Source: Teretinema sp964641135
Lineage (GTDB): Bacteria; Spirochaetota; Spirochaetia; Treponematales; Treponemataceae
Assembly: GCA_964641135.1 (NCBI GenBank)
Contig: CAZXJV010000124.1
Location: forward strand, 1 to 5,783
DNA length: 5,783 nucleotides
Direction of reading: 5' to 3'
This document shows positions 1 through 5,783 of this stretch, one piece after another. The notes under the pieces were generated by a model that had not been told where the DNA came from, made no database searches, and was given only the letters and a program-made list of their open reading frames with translations. Numbering within the stretch: the stretch's first letter is position 1; every line of letters starts with the position of its first letter. The translations under genes were made by a program, and so were the position numbers.

Positions 1-89
1 GCAGTGCCATGAAGCTCCGCTTCCTGAGTTATATGAACGGAACATCCAAGTGGGTGTATGTGGATAATGTCAGTGTAAGCGTACGCTGA
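1..89 (+). CDS. C-terminal end of a probable secreted/carbohydrate-binding-type protein (partial)
   Basis: The reading frame is open from the left edge (first full codon at base 3) and ends at TGA 87-89, directly followed by a second in-frame stop, TAA. The visible residues end in WVYVDNVSVSVR, preceded by KLRFLSYMNGTSK. The alternating hydrophobic pattern with an aromatic followed by YVDNV resembles the last strands of jelly-roll or carbohydrate-binding domains of extracellular proteins; that is a resemblance of style, not an identified family. Only 28 codons are visible, so neither the main function nor a signal peptide can be judged. A strong terminator lies seven bases after the stop, which supports this being a true gene end. 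The frame call is fairly safe; the functional hint is weak. Confidence 0.6.
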   Translation, partial: SAMKLRFLSYMNGTSKWVYVDNVSVSVR

Positions 90-95
90 TAACAT

Positions 96-140
96 AACCG
101 GTCGGTTTCCTGCAAGAAAGAACCCGACCGGTTTTTTTTT
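96..140 (+). terminator. Rho-independent terminator of the upstream gene
   Basis: The left arm at 96-108 pairs with the right arm at 121-133. Ten consecutive base pairs (AACCGGTCGG with CCGACCGGTT) are followed by one T-C mismatch and two A-T pairs, around a 12-base loop. The right arm runs into nine T residues (132-140). This is a textbook intrinsic terminator seven bases after the stop of the partial gene at the left edge. There is no matching A-run on the left, so it should act mainly rightward. It isolates the following MFS gene, which has its own promoter just downstream. Confidence 0.93.
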
Positions 141-165
141 GATCTGCAGGCAATGAAGTGCAGCC

Positions 166-195
166 TTGACAATCTTGATTCGACACCGTACTAAT
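166..195 (+). promoter_or_regulatory. Probable sigma-70-type promoter of the truncated MFS gene
   Basis: A perfect TTGACA box sits at 166-171. Seventeen bases later is TACTAA (189-194), or with an 18-base spacer ACTAAT (190-195), which matches four of six positions of the -10 consensus. It lies between the terminator and the Shine-Dalgarno site, exactly where a promoter for the gene starting at 216 is expected. Transcription would start near 202, leaving a very short leader. The -35 box is strong and the -10 box is mediocre. Confidence 0.6.
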
Positions 196-204
196 GAGGA
201 TTTC

Positions 205-210
205 AAGGAG
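205..210 (+). promoter_or_regulatory. Shine-Dalgarno site fixing the start of the MFS gene at 216
   Basis: AAGGAG is followed by a five-base spacer (TCTTC) and then ATG at 216. It is the best ribosome binding site in the window and supports 216 as the translation start. Confidence 0.85.
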
Positions 211-215
211 TCTTC

Positions 216-1196
216 ATGGTGCATCATAGATCTTTTCCGTTTGCTACAACCCGTCTGTCGATTCTTATGTTTCTGGAATTTTCCACTTTAGCCTATGGAC
301 TGATAGGTTCGTATTACTTTACCCAGGTTTTGCACTTTTCCGCCCTGCAGGCAGGTTTGTTAACCTCTACGTTTGCATTGGGTATGCTGACTTCACCCTG
401 GCTGATGAATCTGTTTTCAGATAAACGGATATCTCCTGCAGCCCTTCTTTCCATTTTGCAGGGCTTATCAGCCCTGGCTTTGTTCACCGCATCTTCCCGT
501 ACATCGTTTATTCCGCTTTTTTCGTTGCTGATGATTAGTTCTTTTCTTGTAGCTCCGACACTGGGAATCGCTAACGCACTGTGTTTCAGGTATGGTAAAA
601 GCAAAGAGGGATTCGGATTTCTTCGTATGTGGGGTACCCTTGGTTTTGTTGGTTTTTCATGGCTGGTCAGCAGGCTTTGGCTCAATTCTTTCCCGGGCGC
701 TCAAATTTCTGATGTGTATCGTTTTGCAGCCCTGGTTTCGGCTTTAACCGCATTGTATGCACTTACTCTTCCACGGGAACGACTCGCTGAGACCCAGACA
801 AGAGGTGATGTGAGCAGGACGATAAAGAAACCTGTGGTAATCTGGCTGATACTTCTTGTTGCGATTGTGCTCTTCTTTCAGCGATTTTATCATCTGGGCG
901 CAGGCCCGAATTTAGCATATTTGGGTGTCAGCGAGGACTGGATGCTTCCGCTGCTTTCGGGCTACCAGATACTTGAGGTGGGTGTCCTGCTCAGCTTGAG
1001 CTGGCTTTTAAAAAAGGTTCCTGGACACGTGCTTATTTTTTGCGGCCTGATTATTCAGCTCATTCTTTTTTTTATAATGTCCATTGGAATCAGCCAGGAC
1101 TGGTGGAGTATCGATCGCGCCAGGGTAAACGAAACGCGGGATAAACCGCTGCGGCTCACCTTCGGCTGGACTGCAAGCGGCAGCGAAAAGAAATGA
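216..1196 (+). CDS. C-terminally truncated major facilitator superfamily transporter
   Basis: This is a 326-residue inner-membrane permease of the MFS. About nine hydrophobic segments are visible, roughly at residues 14-35, 42-64, 72-91, 97-120, 134-154, 167-184, 205-222, 242-263 and 271-292. The block FGFLRMWGTLGF (133-144) at the start of TM5 resembles the RMWGTxGF element of nucleoside:H+ symporter/MFS_1-like permeases, so a sugar, nucleoside or similar small solute is possible. The substrate cannot be told. Members normally have 12 segments and about 390-420 residues; this one stops after nine, at about residue 297 (WW). It then continues with a polar tail of about 29 residues, ending DKPLRLTFGWTASGSEKK. 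The start is supported by AAGGAG five bases upstream. Its TGA overlaps the next ATG as ATGA. It is probably a decayed or recombined permease that is unlikely to transport. A sequencing or assembly chimera near 1100-1115 is an alternative. Confidence 0.8.
   Translation: MVHHRSFPFATTRLSILMFLEFSTLAYGLIGSYYFTQVLHFSALQAGLLTSTFALGMLTSPWLMNLFSDKRISPAALLSILQGLSALALFTASSRTSFIPLFSLLMISSFLVAPTLGIANALCFRYGKSKEGFGFLRMWGTLGFVGFSWLVSRLWLNSFPGAQISDVYRFAALVSALTALYALTLPRERLAETQTRGDVSRTIKKPVVIWLILLVAIVLFFQRFYHLGAGPNLAYLGVSEDWMLPLLSGYQILEVGVLLSLSWLLKKVPGHVLIFCGLIIQLILFFIMSIGISQDWWSIDRARVNETRDKPLRLTFGWTASGSEKK
1107..1192 (+). other. Segment after the MFS truncation point: compositional junction and non-permease tail
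   Basis: The MFS-like sequence ends around bases 1101-1106 (two Trp codons). From there to 1192 the DNA encodes only a charged tail with no membrane character. Composition changes abruptly: 21 of 60 bases are G or C in 1021-1080, against 39 of 60 in 1201-1260. The segment therefore looks like the original leader of the GC-richer nitroreductase gene, joined to a foreign AT-richer permease gene. There is no terminal inverted repeat, target duplication or integrase site that I can see. In the nitroreductase frame, a TAA at 1142 closes the segment off from that gene. The exact breakpoint cannot be fixed from one sequence. Confidence 0.45.
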
Positions 1197-2089
1197 CAGG
1201 CGCACCTGTTATTGACCAGGCCCTGTGTACCCGCTGCGGTCTGTGCGAGGCGGCCTGTCTGGGCCGTCTGGTAGACAGCGCCGCAGGCACAATAAATCCC
1301 GATGGCTGCATCCTGTGCGGGCACTGTATAGCGGTCTGTCCTGTTGGAGCCATTACTGTCCGCACAGCGGCGAGCACAGACGCGCAGCAGGGAGACTCCT
1401 CTGTGCAGAACATATTCCTGAAGCCTGAAAAACTGAGCGGGAAGAGTACAGATTCTGCGGCCTTTGCCAACCTGGTTCGATCCCGGCGCAGCTGCCGCCG
1501 CTATCAGAACAGGCCGGTGGATTCAGCTCTTCTTGATCAGCTGATCGACCTTGCCCGCTGGTCACCGACCGGTACCAATTCCCGCTCTGTGCATCTTACC
1601 GTTCTGGCGAGTCCCGCCCGTGTGGCCTCATTTTCAAAAAGCGCCATGACCTTTTTTATGAAAGCCGCGCGTGTACTGATCAATCCGGTTGTGCTGCCCC
1701 TGTTGTATCCCTTCCTGACACGGAAAAAAGCCCTGCGCGTAAAAGGCTTTGCACGCAGGTATTTTGAGCGGTTCCGTTCAGGCGAGGATGTGCTTGCCCA
1801 CGGAGCTGCAGCCCTTGTTGTTTTTCATGCTCCGCGTTCTGCTTCGACCCCGCAGGCAGACTGCGTCATCTGCGCTGCAACCATGGCCCTGCACGCCGAA
1901 ACCCTCGGCCTCGGCACCTGCTTTAACGGTTTTGCTGTGTACGCCCTTTCTTTGAGCCGGAAGCTCCGCCGGGAATACGCCATTCCTCAAGGACACCGGG
2001 TGCATGAGACCCTGCTTGTGGGACATCCGGCAGTGCGCTGGCATAACCTGCCCCCGCGCGAACCCGTACCGGTTACCCTGCTCGAATAG
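1193..2089 (+). CDS. Ferredoxin-nitroreductase fusion protein (2x[4Fe-4S] + FMN nitroreductase domain)
   Basis: This is a 298-residue cytoplasmic redox enzyme. Residues 1-55 form a bacterial two-cluster ferredoxin with C12-x2-C15-x2-C18-x3-C22 and C39-x2-C42-x2-C45-x3-C49-P. After a Ser/Thr/Gln-rich linker (about 57-88) comes an FMN-dependent nitroreductase domain. SRRSCRRY (97-104) is the usual phosphate-binding entry motif, SPTGTNSR (124-131) the classic SPSxxNxQ-like block, and LGLGTCFNGF (238-247) and the C-terminal VGHP (276-279) are family signatures. The architecture is common in anaerobes and is expected to pass ferredoxin-level electrons to FMN to reduce nitro compounds, quinones or other acceptors; the physiological substrate is unknown. 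The ATG at 1193 is the first start after the in-frame stop at 1142. It has no good Shine-Dalgarno site but overlaps the preceding stop (ATGA), so translation may be coupled to the truncated permease. The first cluster motif has Leu rather than Pro after its fourth Cys. Confidence 0.9.
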   Translation: MTGAPVIDQALCTRCGLCEAACLGRLVDSAAGTINPDGCILCGHCIAVCPVGAITVRTAASTDAQQGDSSVQNIFLKPEKLSGKSTDSAAFANLVRSRRSCRRYQNRPVDSALLDQLIDLARWSPTGTNSRSVHLTVLASPARVASFSKSAMTFFMKAARVLINPVVLPLLYPFLTRKKALRVKGFARRYFERFRSGEDVLAHGAAALVVFHAPRSASTPQADCVICAATMALHAETLGLGTCFNGFAVYALSLSRKLRREYAIPQGHRVHETLLVGHPAVRWHNLPPREPVPVTLLE

Positions 2090-2118
2090 CTGAACCGGCA
2101 CCAGAACGGTACCGCTCC

Positions 2119-3924
2119 TTATAAAATCCGCTCAAGCTCATCCACAATGCCGGCAAAGGTCCGGCAGGCGGCCTCGACCGGTTCCGGGCTCTGCATATCC
2201 ACCCCGGCCACACGCAATGCTTCGATGGGGTAGCGCGAACCGCCCGACTTCAGGAAGGCAAAATAGTCTTCACGCTCCTTCGCGCCGCCCGAATAGACCC
2301 GCTCTGCCAGGGCAAGAGAGGCGGAAATACCGGTAGCATATTTATACACATAAAAGGCATTGTAAAAATGCGGGATGCGCAGACCTTCCATATCAGAATT
2401 ACCCTCAAAGACCATTTCGGGGCCGAAGTAGGTTTCAAGCAGGCTACGGTACTCGGCCCGCAGCAGGTCCACGGTTAATGGTGTACCGCCTTCGACCAGT
2501 TCGTGTGTGCGCTTTTCAAATTCTGCAAACATTGTCTGCCTGTACAAGGTTGCCAAAATATCGCTCGCCCGGTTGGAAAGCAGACAGGCTTGCAAAGCCG
2601 GATCATCGTTCTGTTTTTTCAAATGCCTGAACAATAAATCCTCGTTGAAGGTGGAAGCCACCTCGGCCTCAAAGATGGTGTAGCTGTAGGACAGGAAGGG
2701 ATTCGAGCGGGCGGAATACCAGCTGTGCATGGAGTGTCCGGCTTCGTGGGCCAGGGTGTATACGTCGCGCAGCACCTCGTCCTTGTAGTTCATCAGGATG
2801 TAGGGGTAGCCGGTATAGCCGCCAGAGGAAAAGGCGCCGGAGCGCTTGCCCCTGTTTTCGTAGCGGTCCACCCAGCCGTTTAAAAGGCCGTTGGTAAGGG
2901 TGTCAACATATTCGCTTCCCAGGGGAGACAGGGCCTCGCCGATCAGGCTCACAGCCTTGTCGTAGGGGGTGTGCTGGCGCACCTCGCCGGTAAGGGGAAC
3001 GTATACGTCCCAGTGGCGCAGTTCCTGTACGCCAAGCACGCGCTTTCGCAGTGCATAGTAGCGGTGCAGGGGAGCGAGGTTGGCGCGAACCGTAGAAACC
3101 AGATTGTCATACACCGCTTCGTCCACCTTGTCCGGGAACAGGGCCATGGCACGGGCGGAGGGGTAGCCGCGGATACGGGCTTCGGCGATGTCGTCGTTTA
3201 CGCTTGCCGTATACAGGGCCGTAATGCTGTGCCGGTGAGATTCAAAGGCGGCGTAGAACTGCTTGTATGCCGCTTCGCGCACACTGCGGTCCGGGTTTTC
3301 CAGAAAGCTCGACCAGGTGGTCTGGGTCAGGGGCAGGTCCTGCCCGTCAACCCTGACTGTGCCGAAATCGATATCCACATTGGTCAGGGCAGAAAAAGCT
3401 GTTTTCGGACCCTGCCGGGCCTCCATCTGCAGGGCCAGAATCCGTTCTTCACGGTCGCCAAGGATGTACGGCTTCAGGCGCAGCAGTTTTTCAAGCCAGA
3501 TCCTCATGGAAGAAAAACGGGGATCAGGGGAATCAGGGGCGAGGCACGGGGCCAGAACGGGGCCCGGCAGGGCCTGGATTGCCGGTACCAGCCAGCTGGT
3601 TTCAGCCTCGAAGCTGCTTGCAGCCATCATGTAGCGTCCCAGCCGGTCCTGGTTTACTGAATCGCTTTCATCGGCCGATTTTTGCAAAAAGGCATAGTTT
3701 CCCAGCCGTTCCGCGAGCTCACCTGCTTCGGCGTAGACGGCAAGACAGCCGGCAAGAGCGTCTGATGTGGTCAACGTCTCGCGGAAGGCGTTTACCCGGG
3801 CTGCTGCTGCGGTGAATTCTGCGAGGGCGGCGTTCCATGCCGCGTCATCGGCGAAGAGGCTGGATAGATCCCAGCGGTTTTCTGGTGCAACGGAGGCGCG
3901 CTCCGGAATGGTTGAGTGTTTCAT
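2119..3924 (-). CDS. pepF: Oligoendopeptidase F, M3B zinc metallopeptidase
   Basis: This is a 601-residue cytosolic metallopeptidase of family M3 (PepF/thimet-like clan MA) that cleaves short oligopeptides inside the cell. The N-terminal RWDLSSLF (17-24) is the standard PepF opening. The mostly helical N-terminal lobe runs to about residue 200, and the catalytic M3 domain fills most of the rest. The zinc site is HEAGH (393-397) with E394 as the catalytic base. The third ligand is expected to be E421 in EAEVASTFNE, 24 residues after the second His. IPHFYNAFYVYKYATG (517-532) supplies the conserved His and Tyr residues of the substrate pocket. All key residues are present and the length is normal, so it should be active. 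ATG at 3924 is preferred because it is the first ATG and directly precedes the conserved start; the frame extends to a TTG at 3960, which is unlikely. No clear Shine-Dalgarno site precedes it. It converges on the nitroreductase gene (29-base gap, no evident terminator) and diverges from an MFS gene 24 bases away. Confidence 0.95.
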   Translation of the reverse strand: MKHSTIPERASVAPENRWDLSSLFADDAAWNAALAEFTAAAARVNAFRETLTTSDALAGCLAVYAEAGELAERLGNYAFLQKSADESDSVNQDRLGRYMMAASSFEAETSWLVPAIQALPGPVLAPCLAPDSPDPRFSSMRIWLEKLLRLKPYILGDREERILALQMEARQGPKTAFSALTNVDIDFGTVRVDGQDLPLTQTTWSSFLENPDRSVREAAYKQFYAAFESHRHSITALYTASVNDDIAEARIRGYPSARAMALFPDKVDEAVYDNLVSTVRANLAPLHRYYALRKRVLGVQELRHWDVYVPLTGEVRQHTPYDKAVSLIGEALSPLGSEYVDTLTNGLLNGWVDRYENRGKRSGAFSSGGYTGYPYILMNYKDEVLRDVYTLAHEAGHSMHSWYSARSNPFLSYSYTIFEAEVASTFNEDLLFRHLKKQNDDPALQACLLSNRASDILATLYRQTMFAEFEKRTHELVEGGTPLTVDLLRAEYRSLLETYFGPEMVFEGNSDMEGLRIPHFYNAFYVYKYATGISASLALAERVYSGGAKEREDYFAFLKSGGSRYPIEALRVAGVDMQSPEPVEAACRTFAGIVDELERIL

Positions 3925-3941
3925 GGTCTTGATGATACAAT
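3912..3941 (+). promoter_or_regulatory. Candidate promoter of the MFS-HEAT gene, inside the 5' end of pepF
   Basis: TTGAGT at 3912-3917 (four of six matches to the -35 consensus) is followed after 18 bases by TACAAT at 3936-3941 (five of six matches to the -10 consensus). Transcription would begin about seven bases later, at or beside the ATG at 3949, giving a leaderless or nearly leaderless mRNA. The -35 box lies within pepF codons, and the -10 overlaps the opposing pepF -10 by two bases. It was found by eye; no start-site data support it. Confidence 0.4.
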
Positions 3942-3960
3942 TAAAGGGATGAGTGAGCAA
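3932..3960 (-). promoter_or_regulatory. Candidate promoter of pepF, overlapping the MFS-HEAT start codon
   Basis: Reading the minus strand, TTGCTC (3960-3955, three of six matches) is followed after 17 bases by TATCAT (3937-3932, five of six matches). Transcription would start near 3925-3924, essentially at the pepF ATG, again giving a leaderless message, which agrees with the lack of a Shine-Dalgarno site there. The -35 box is weak and lies in the first codons of the divergent gene. Confidence 0.35.
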
Positions 3961-5783
3961 CTATCCCCGTTCCGCATCCGCCAGGGCCGCAGGATCTTTG
4001 ATTCGTACAGCGCGATCAACTCCTTTTCCTTTGCCCTTGTTACCGGCAATACCATCACCCTGTATGCCCTTGCCCTGGGCGCTTCAAGTACAGTTGTCGG
4101 ACTTTTGACCGCCTTCATGTTTATTTCGTTTTTTGCAGTCCCCCTGGGCAAGGTCGCCCTGCGCCGAAGCTCCCTTATCAAGACCTTTGCCTTTAACTGG
4201 ATGATGCGCAACTGGTCCTTGATTCCCTTGTTGATCATTCCCTGGCTGGTAACAGTCAATCGCGGCCGGGCAGCTGTTTTTATCCTTCTTGCCGGAGTGT
4301 TTTTATTTAACCTGTTCCGGGGCATCGGTCTTATTGCCAATAATCCGGTTATCGGCATGCTGGCTCCGGGAAGCGACCGGGGCGAGTATATTGTACGTCT
4401 TTCCTTGATAAATAACGGTACGGCCCTTGTTGCAACCCTTTTTTTGGCCCTGCTTTTGTGGCATGATGCCGGGGTCGAGACTTACAGTCTGGTTATTTTA
4501 ATCGGTATTATTACCGGTGTGGTTGCCTCTGCTCTTTTATATAAACTTCCCACTCCCCCGAGGGAGGAAGCCGGAGAAAAACCGCATCCGCCGCCTACAC
4601 ATTTTAAAAAGCATTTTATGACAGCGTTCAAGGAAGCGAATTTCAGGCGCTTCCTGGCCACTTTTTTGGTGATCGGGCTGGGTATCGGCATGGTGCGTCC
4701 CTTTATCATTGTGTATGCCAAGGAAGTCTACGGAAAGGCAGACAGTCTTGTTACCATTTTTACTGTCTGTTCCATCCTTGGTGCCCTGATGATGGGACTT
4801 TTGATGCGGCTGGCCATTGACCGGCTCGGCGCCCGTCCCCTGTATGTTATCTATTCAATAGTGAGCCTGATCTCTCTGGTTCCGCTCATTATAGCTCCCG
4901 GTATAGGACAGACCGGCTTTGCAGTGCTTTTTTTGTGCATTCTGGCTGCAGTAACCAACATGGGCTTTGCCGGTCAGGAAAATGCCGCCCAAACCTACTT
5001 TTTTACCATGGTGCCGCGTGAATCCCTCATGGATTTAAGCATGCTGTACTTTATGGTGCTCGGTGTGACCGGGGCAATCGGCTCAGTCGCGGGCGGAGCC
5101 CTTCTTGACCTGCTTGCGGCGGCCGGTTTGCCGCCTTTGTGGTCGTTCAGGGTTTTTCTTGTTGTTACCGCTATTGTCATCGGCGGAGGTTTGTATCTCC
5201 AGCGAGGCTTGCAGGATCTGGGCAGCTATCCGGTGCTGAATACCCTGGCTATTCTTTTTTCGCCCCGCGACCTGCGTGCGCTGACCCTCCTTAAAAAACT
5301 GGACAGTATCGAAGACCCGGACCGTGAAACCGATCTTCTTGCGGAGCTTGGCGCTGTTGCCTCCGGGATATCTGCAGACAACCTGGTGGCACACCTGAAT
5401 TCACCCCGTTACGATGTTCGTCTTGAAGCCCTTAAATCAATGAAAAACCTCAAGCATCTGCGCGGAAAGATGAAAGACGCCCTCATGGAACAGCTGCGTA
5501 CCCAGACCTGGACAACAGCTGCAATGGCTGCCCGTCTGCTTGCCCAGTTCAATGTTCAACAGGCCGTTCCGGATCTTCGTTCTGCCCTGGACAGCCCCGA
5601 TTATCTGCTTGCAGGACAGGCAATGGTCGCCCTTGCGACCCTGCGTGACGAACGTGGGCAAATGCTTATAAACGAACATCTTCTTACCACAAACAATCCG
5701 TATATCCTGTTGCGCGGGATCCAGTCAATGGAACTCTATCGTAACGCTGCCAGCGTTCCCATCCTGCTGGATCTGTTGCGCCG
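3949..5783 (+). CDS. MFS transporter with C-terminal HEAT-repeat domain (partial, open at right edge)
   Basis: A single frame stays open from ATG 3949 to the window end (611 codons visible, no stop reached). Residues 1-19 are basic and should be cytoplasmic. Twelve hydrophobic segments follow, about 20-42, 46-68, 78-102, 107-130, 152-171, 178-199, 234-257, 267-288, 295-316, 322-341, 363-386 and 398-416. A Pro-rich, charged central loop lies at 200-233, as in MFS permeases. From about residue 440 the chain becomes soluble and shows repeated helix pairs of HEAT/PBS-lyase type, clearest at 475-502 (LNSPRYDVRLEAL), 508-534, 539-567 (LDSPDYLLAGQAMVAL) and 570-598. The topology puts this domain in the cytoplasm, where such repeats usually bind proteins. 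Substrate and partner are unknown. The ATG has AAAGGG touching it, too close to act as a normal Shine-Dalgarno site; a GTG at 3916 is the only upstream alternative before a stop. Its start is 24 bases from that of divergent pepF. Confidence 0.88.
   Translation, partial: MSEQLSPFRIRQGRRIFDSYSAINSFSFALVTGNTITLYALALGASSTVVGLLTAFMFISFFAVPLGKVALRRSSLIKTFAFNWMMRNWSLIPLLIIPWLVTVNRGRAAVFILLAGVFLFNLFRGIGLIANNPVIGMLAPGSDRGEYIVRLSLINNGTALVATLFLALLLWHDAGVETYSLVILIGIITGVVASALLYKLPTPPREEAGEKPHPPPTHFKKHFMTAFKEANFRRFLATFLVIGLGIGMVRPFIIVYAKEVYGKADSLVTIFTVCSILGALMMGLLMRLAIDRLGARPLYVIYSIVSLISLVPLIIAPGIGQTGFAVLFLCILAAVTNMGFAGQENAAQTYFFTMVPRESLMDLSMLYFMVLGVTGAIGSVAGGALLDLLAAAGLPPLWSFRVFLVVTAIVIGGGLYLQRGLQDLGSYPVLNTLAILFSPRDLRALTLLKKLDSIEDPDRETDLLAELGAVASGISADNLVAHLNSPRYDVRLEALKSMKNLKHLRGKMKDALMEQLRTQTWTTAAMAARLLAQFNVQQAVPDLRSALDSPDYLLAGQAMVALATLRDERGQMLINEHLLTTNNPYILLRGIQSMELYRNAASVPILLDLLR

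Noticed and set aside
314..685. Minus-strand open frame (123 codons) opposite the truncated permease
   Set aside because: It has no ribosome binding site or recognisable domain and lies opposite well-formed MFS segments.
1118..1192. Integron attC-like site or other recombination site at the junction
   Set aside because: There is no paired RYYYAAC/GTTRRRY core and no long imperfect hairpin; only a six-pair stem (1147-1152 with 1180-1185) could be drawn.
1055..1470. Overlapping minus-strand frames across the permease-nitroreductase junction
   Set aside because: They overlap the Cys-motif coding region of the ferredoxin domain and one another; their Cys/Ala-rich translations match nothing I recognise.
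2069..2118. Possible bidirectional terminator between the convergent nitroreductase and pepF genes
   Set aside because: CCGGTT (2069-2074) can pair with AACCGG (2093-2098), and CGGTACCG is a small palindrome nearby. The stem is only six pairs with an 18-base loop, and no T-run follows on either strand.
2971..3660. Long + strand open frame (229 codons) antisense to pepF
   Set aside because: It lies wholly inside a convincing peptidase gene with intact zinc motifs. Its translation shows no domain, and it arises from the GC-rich codon use of pepF.
3925..3960. N-terminal extension of pepF from the TTG at 3960
   Set aside because: The extra 12 residues are not part of the conserved PepF start, TTG is a rare start, and the extension would run into the coding region of the divergent gene.
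3921..4358. Minus-strand open frame (145 codons) opposite the MFS-HEAT gene
   Set aside because: It is a low-complexity, Arg/Lys-rich translation opposite clear membrane segments: a shadow of the real gene.

Overview
The window reads as an ordinary bacterial chromosome segment, or a metagenomic contig, from an anaerobe of moderate-to-high GC. Two points suggest an anaerobic lifestyle and possibly Spirochaetota: a two-cluster ferredoxin fused to a nitroreductase, and an M3B oligoendopeptidase whose zinc-site wording resembles spirochaete PepF proteins. The phylum is inferred from remembered family flavour, not from a search. No rRNA, tRNA, CRISPR array, transposase or phage gene is visible. 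No stretch over 300 bases lacks a gene.

Layout, left to right. (1) Bases 1-89 are the last codons of a + strand gene whose product ends in a beta-strand motif typical of secreted or carbohydrate-binding domains. A strong rho-independent terminator at 96-140 follows. (2) A promoter with a perfect TTGACA box and a good Shine-Dalgarno site drives an MFS permease gene at 216-1196. The permease looks C-terminally truncated: it has about nine membrane segments, then a hydrophilic tail. Base composition rises sharply at the same place. (3) Its stop codon overlaps the start of a 298-residue ferredoxin-nitroreductase (1193-2089) in an ATGA. (4) Convergent to it, with 29 bases between the stop codons, is pepF (oligoendopeptidase F) on the minus strand, best started at 3924. 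(5) Divergent from pepF, with only 24 bases between the start codons, is a gene for a 12-TM MFS permease with a C-terminal HEAT-repeat domain. It runs off the right edge still open.

The genes do not form an evident pathway. Three points deserve a second look. The first is the compositional and structural junction near 1100-1115, which truncates the first permease and fuses it translationally to the nitroreductase. The second is the very tight pepF/MFS divergent start region: plausible back-to-back promoters overlap there, and both would give nearly leaderless mRNAs. The third is the MFS-HEAT fusion. I see no convincing evidence of a wholly new defence or mobile system here.
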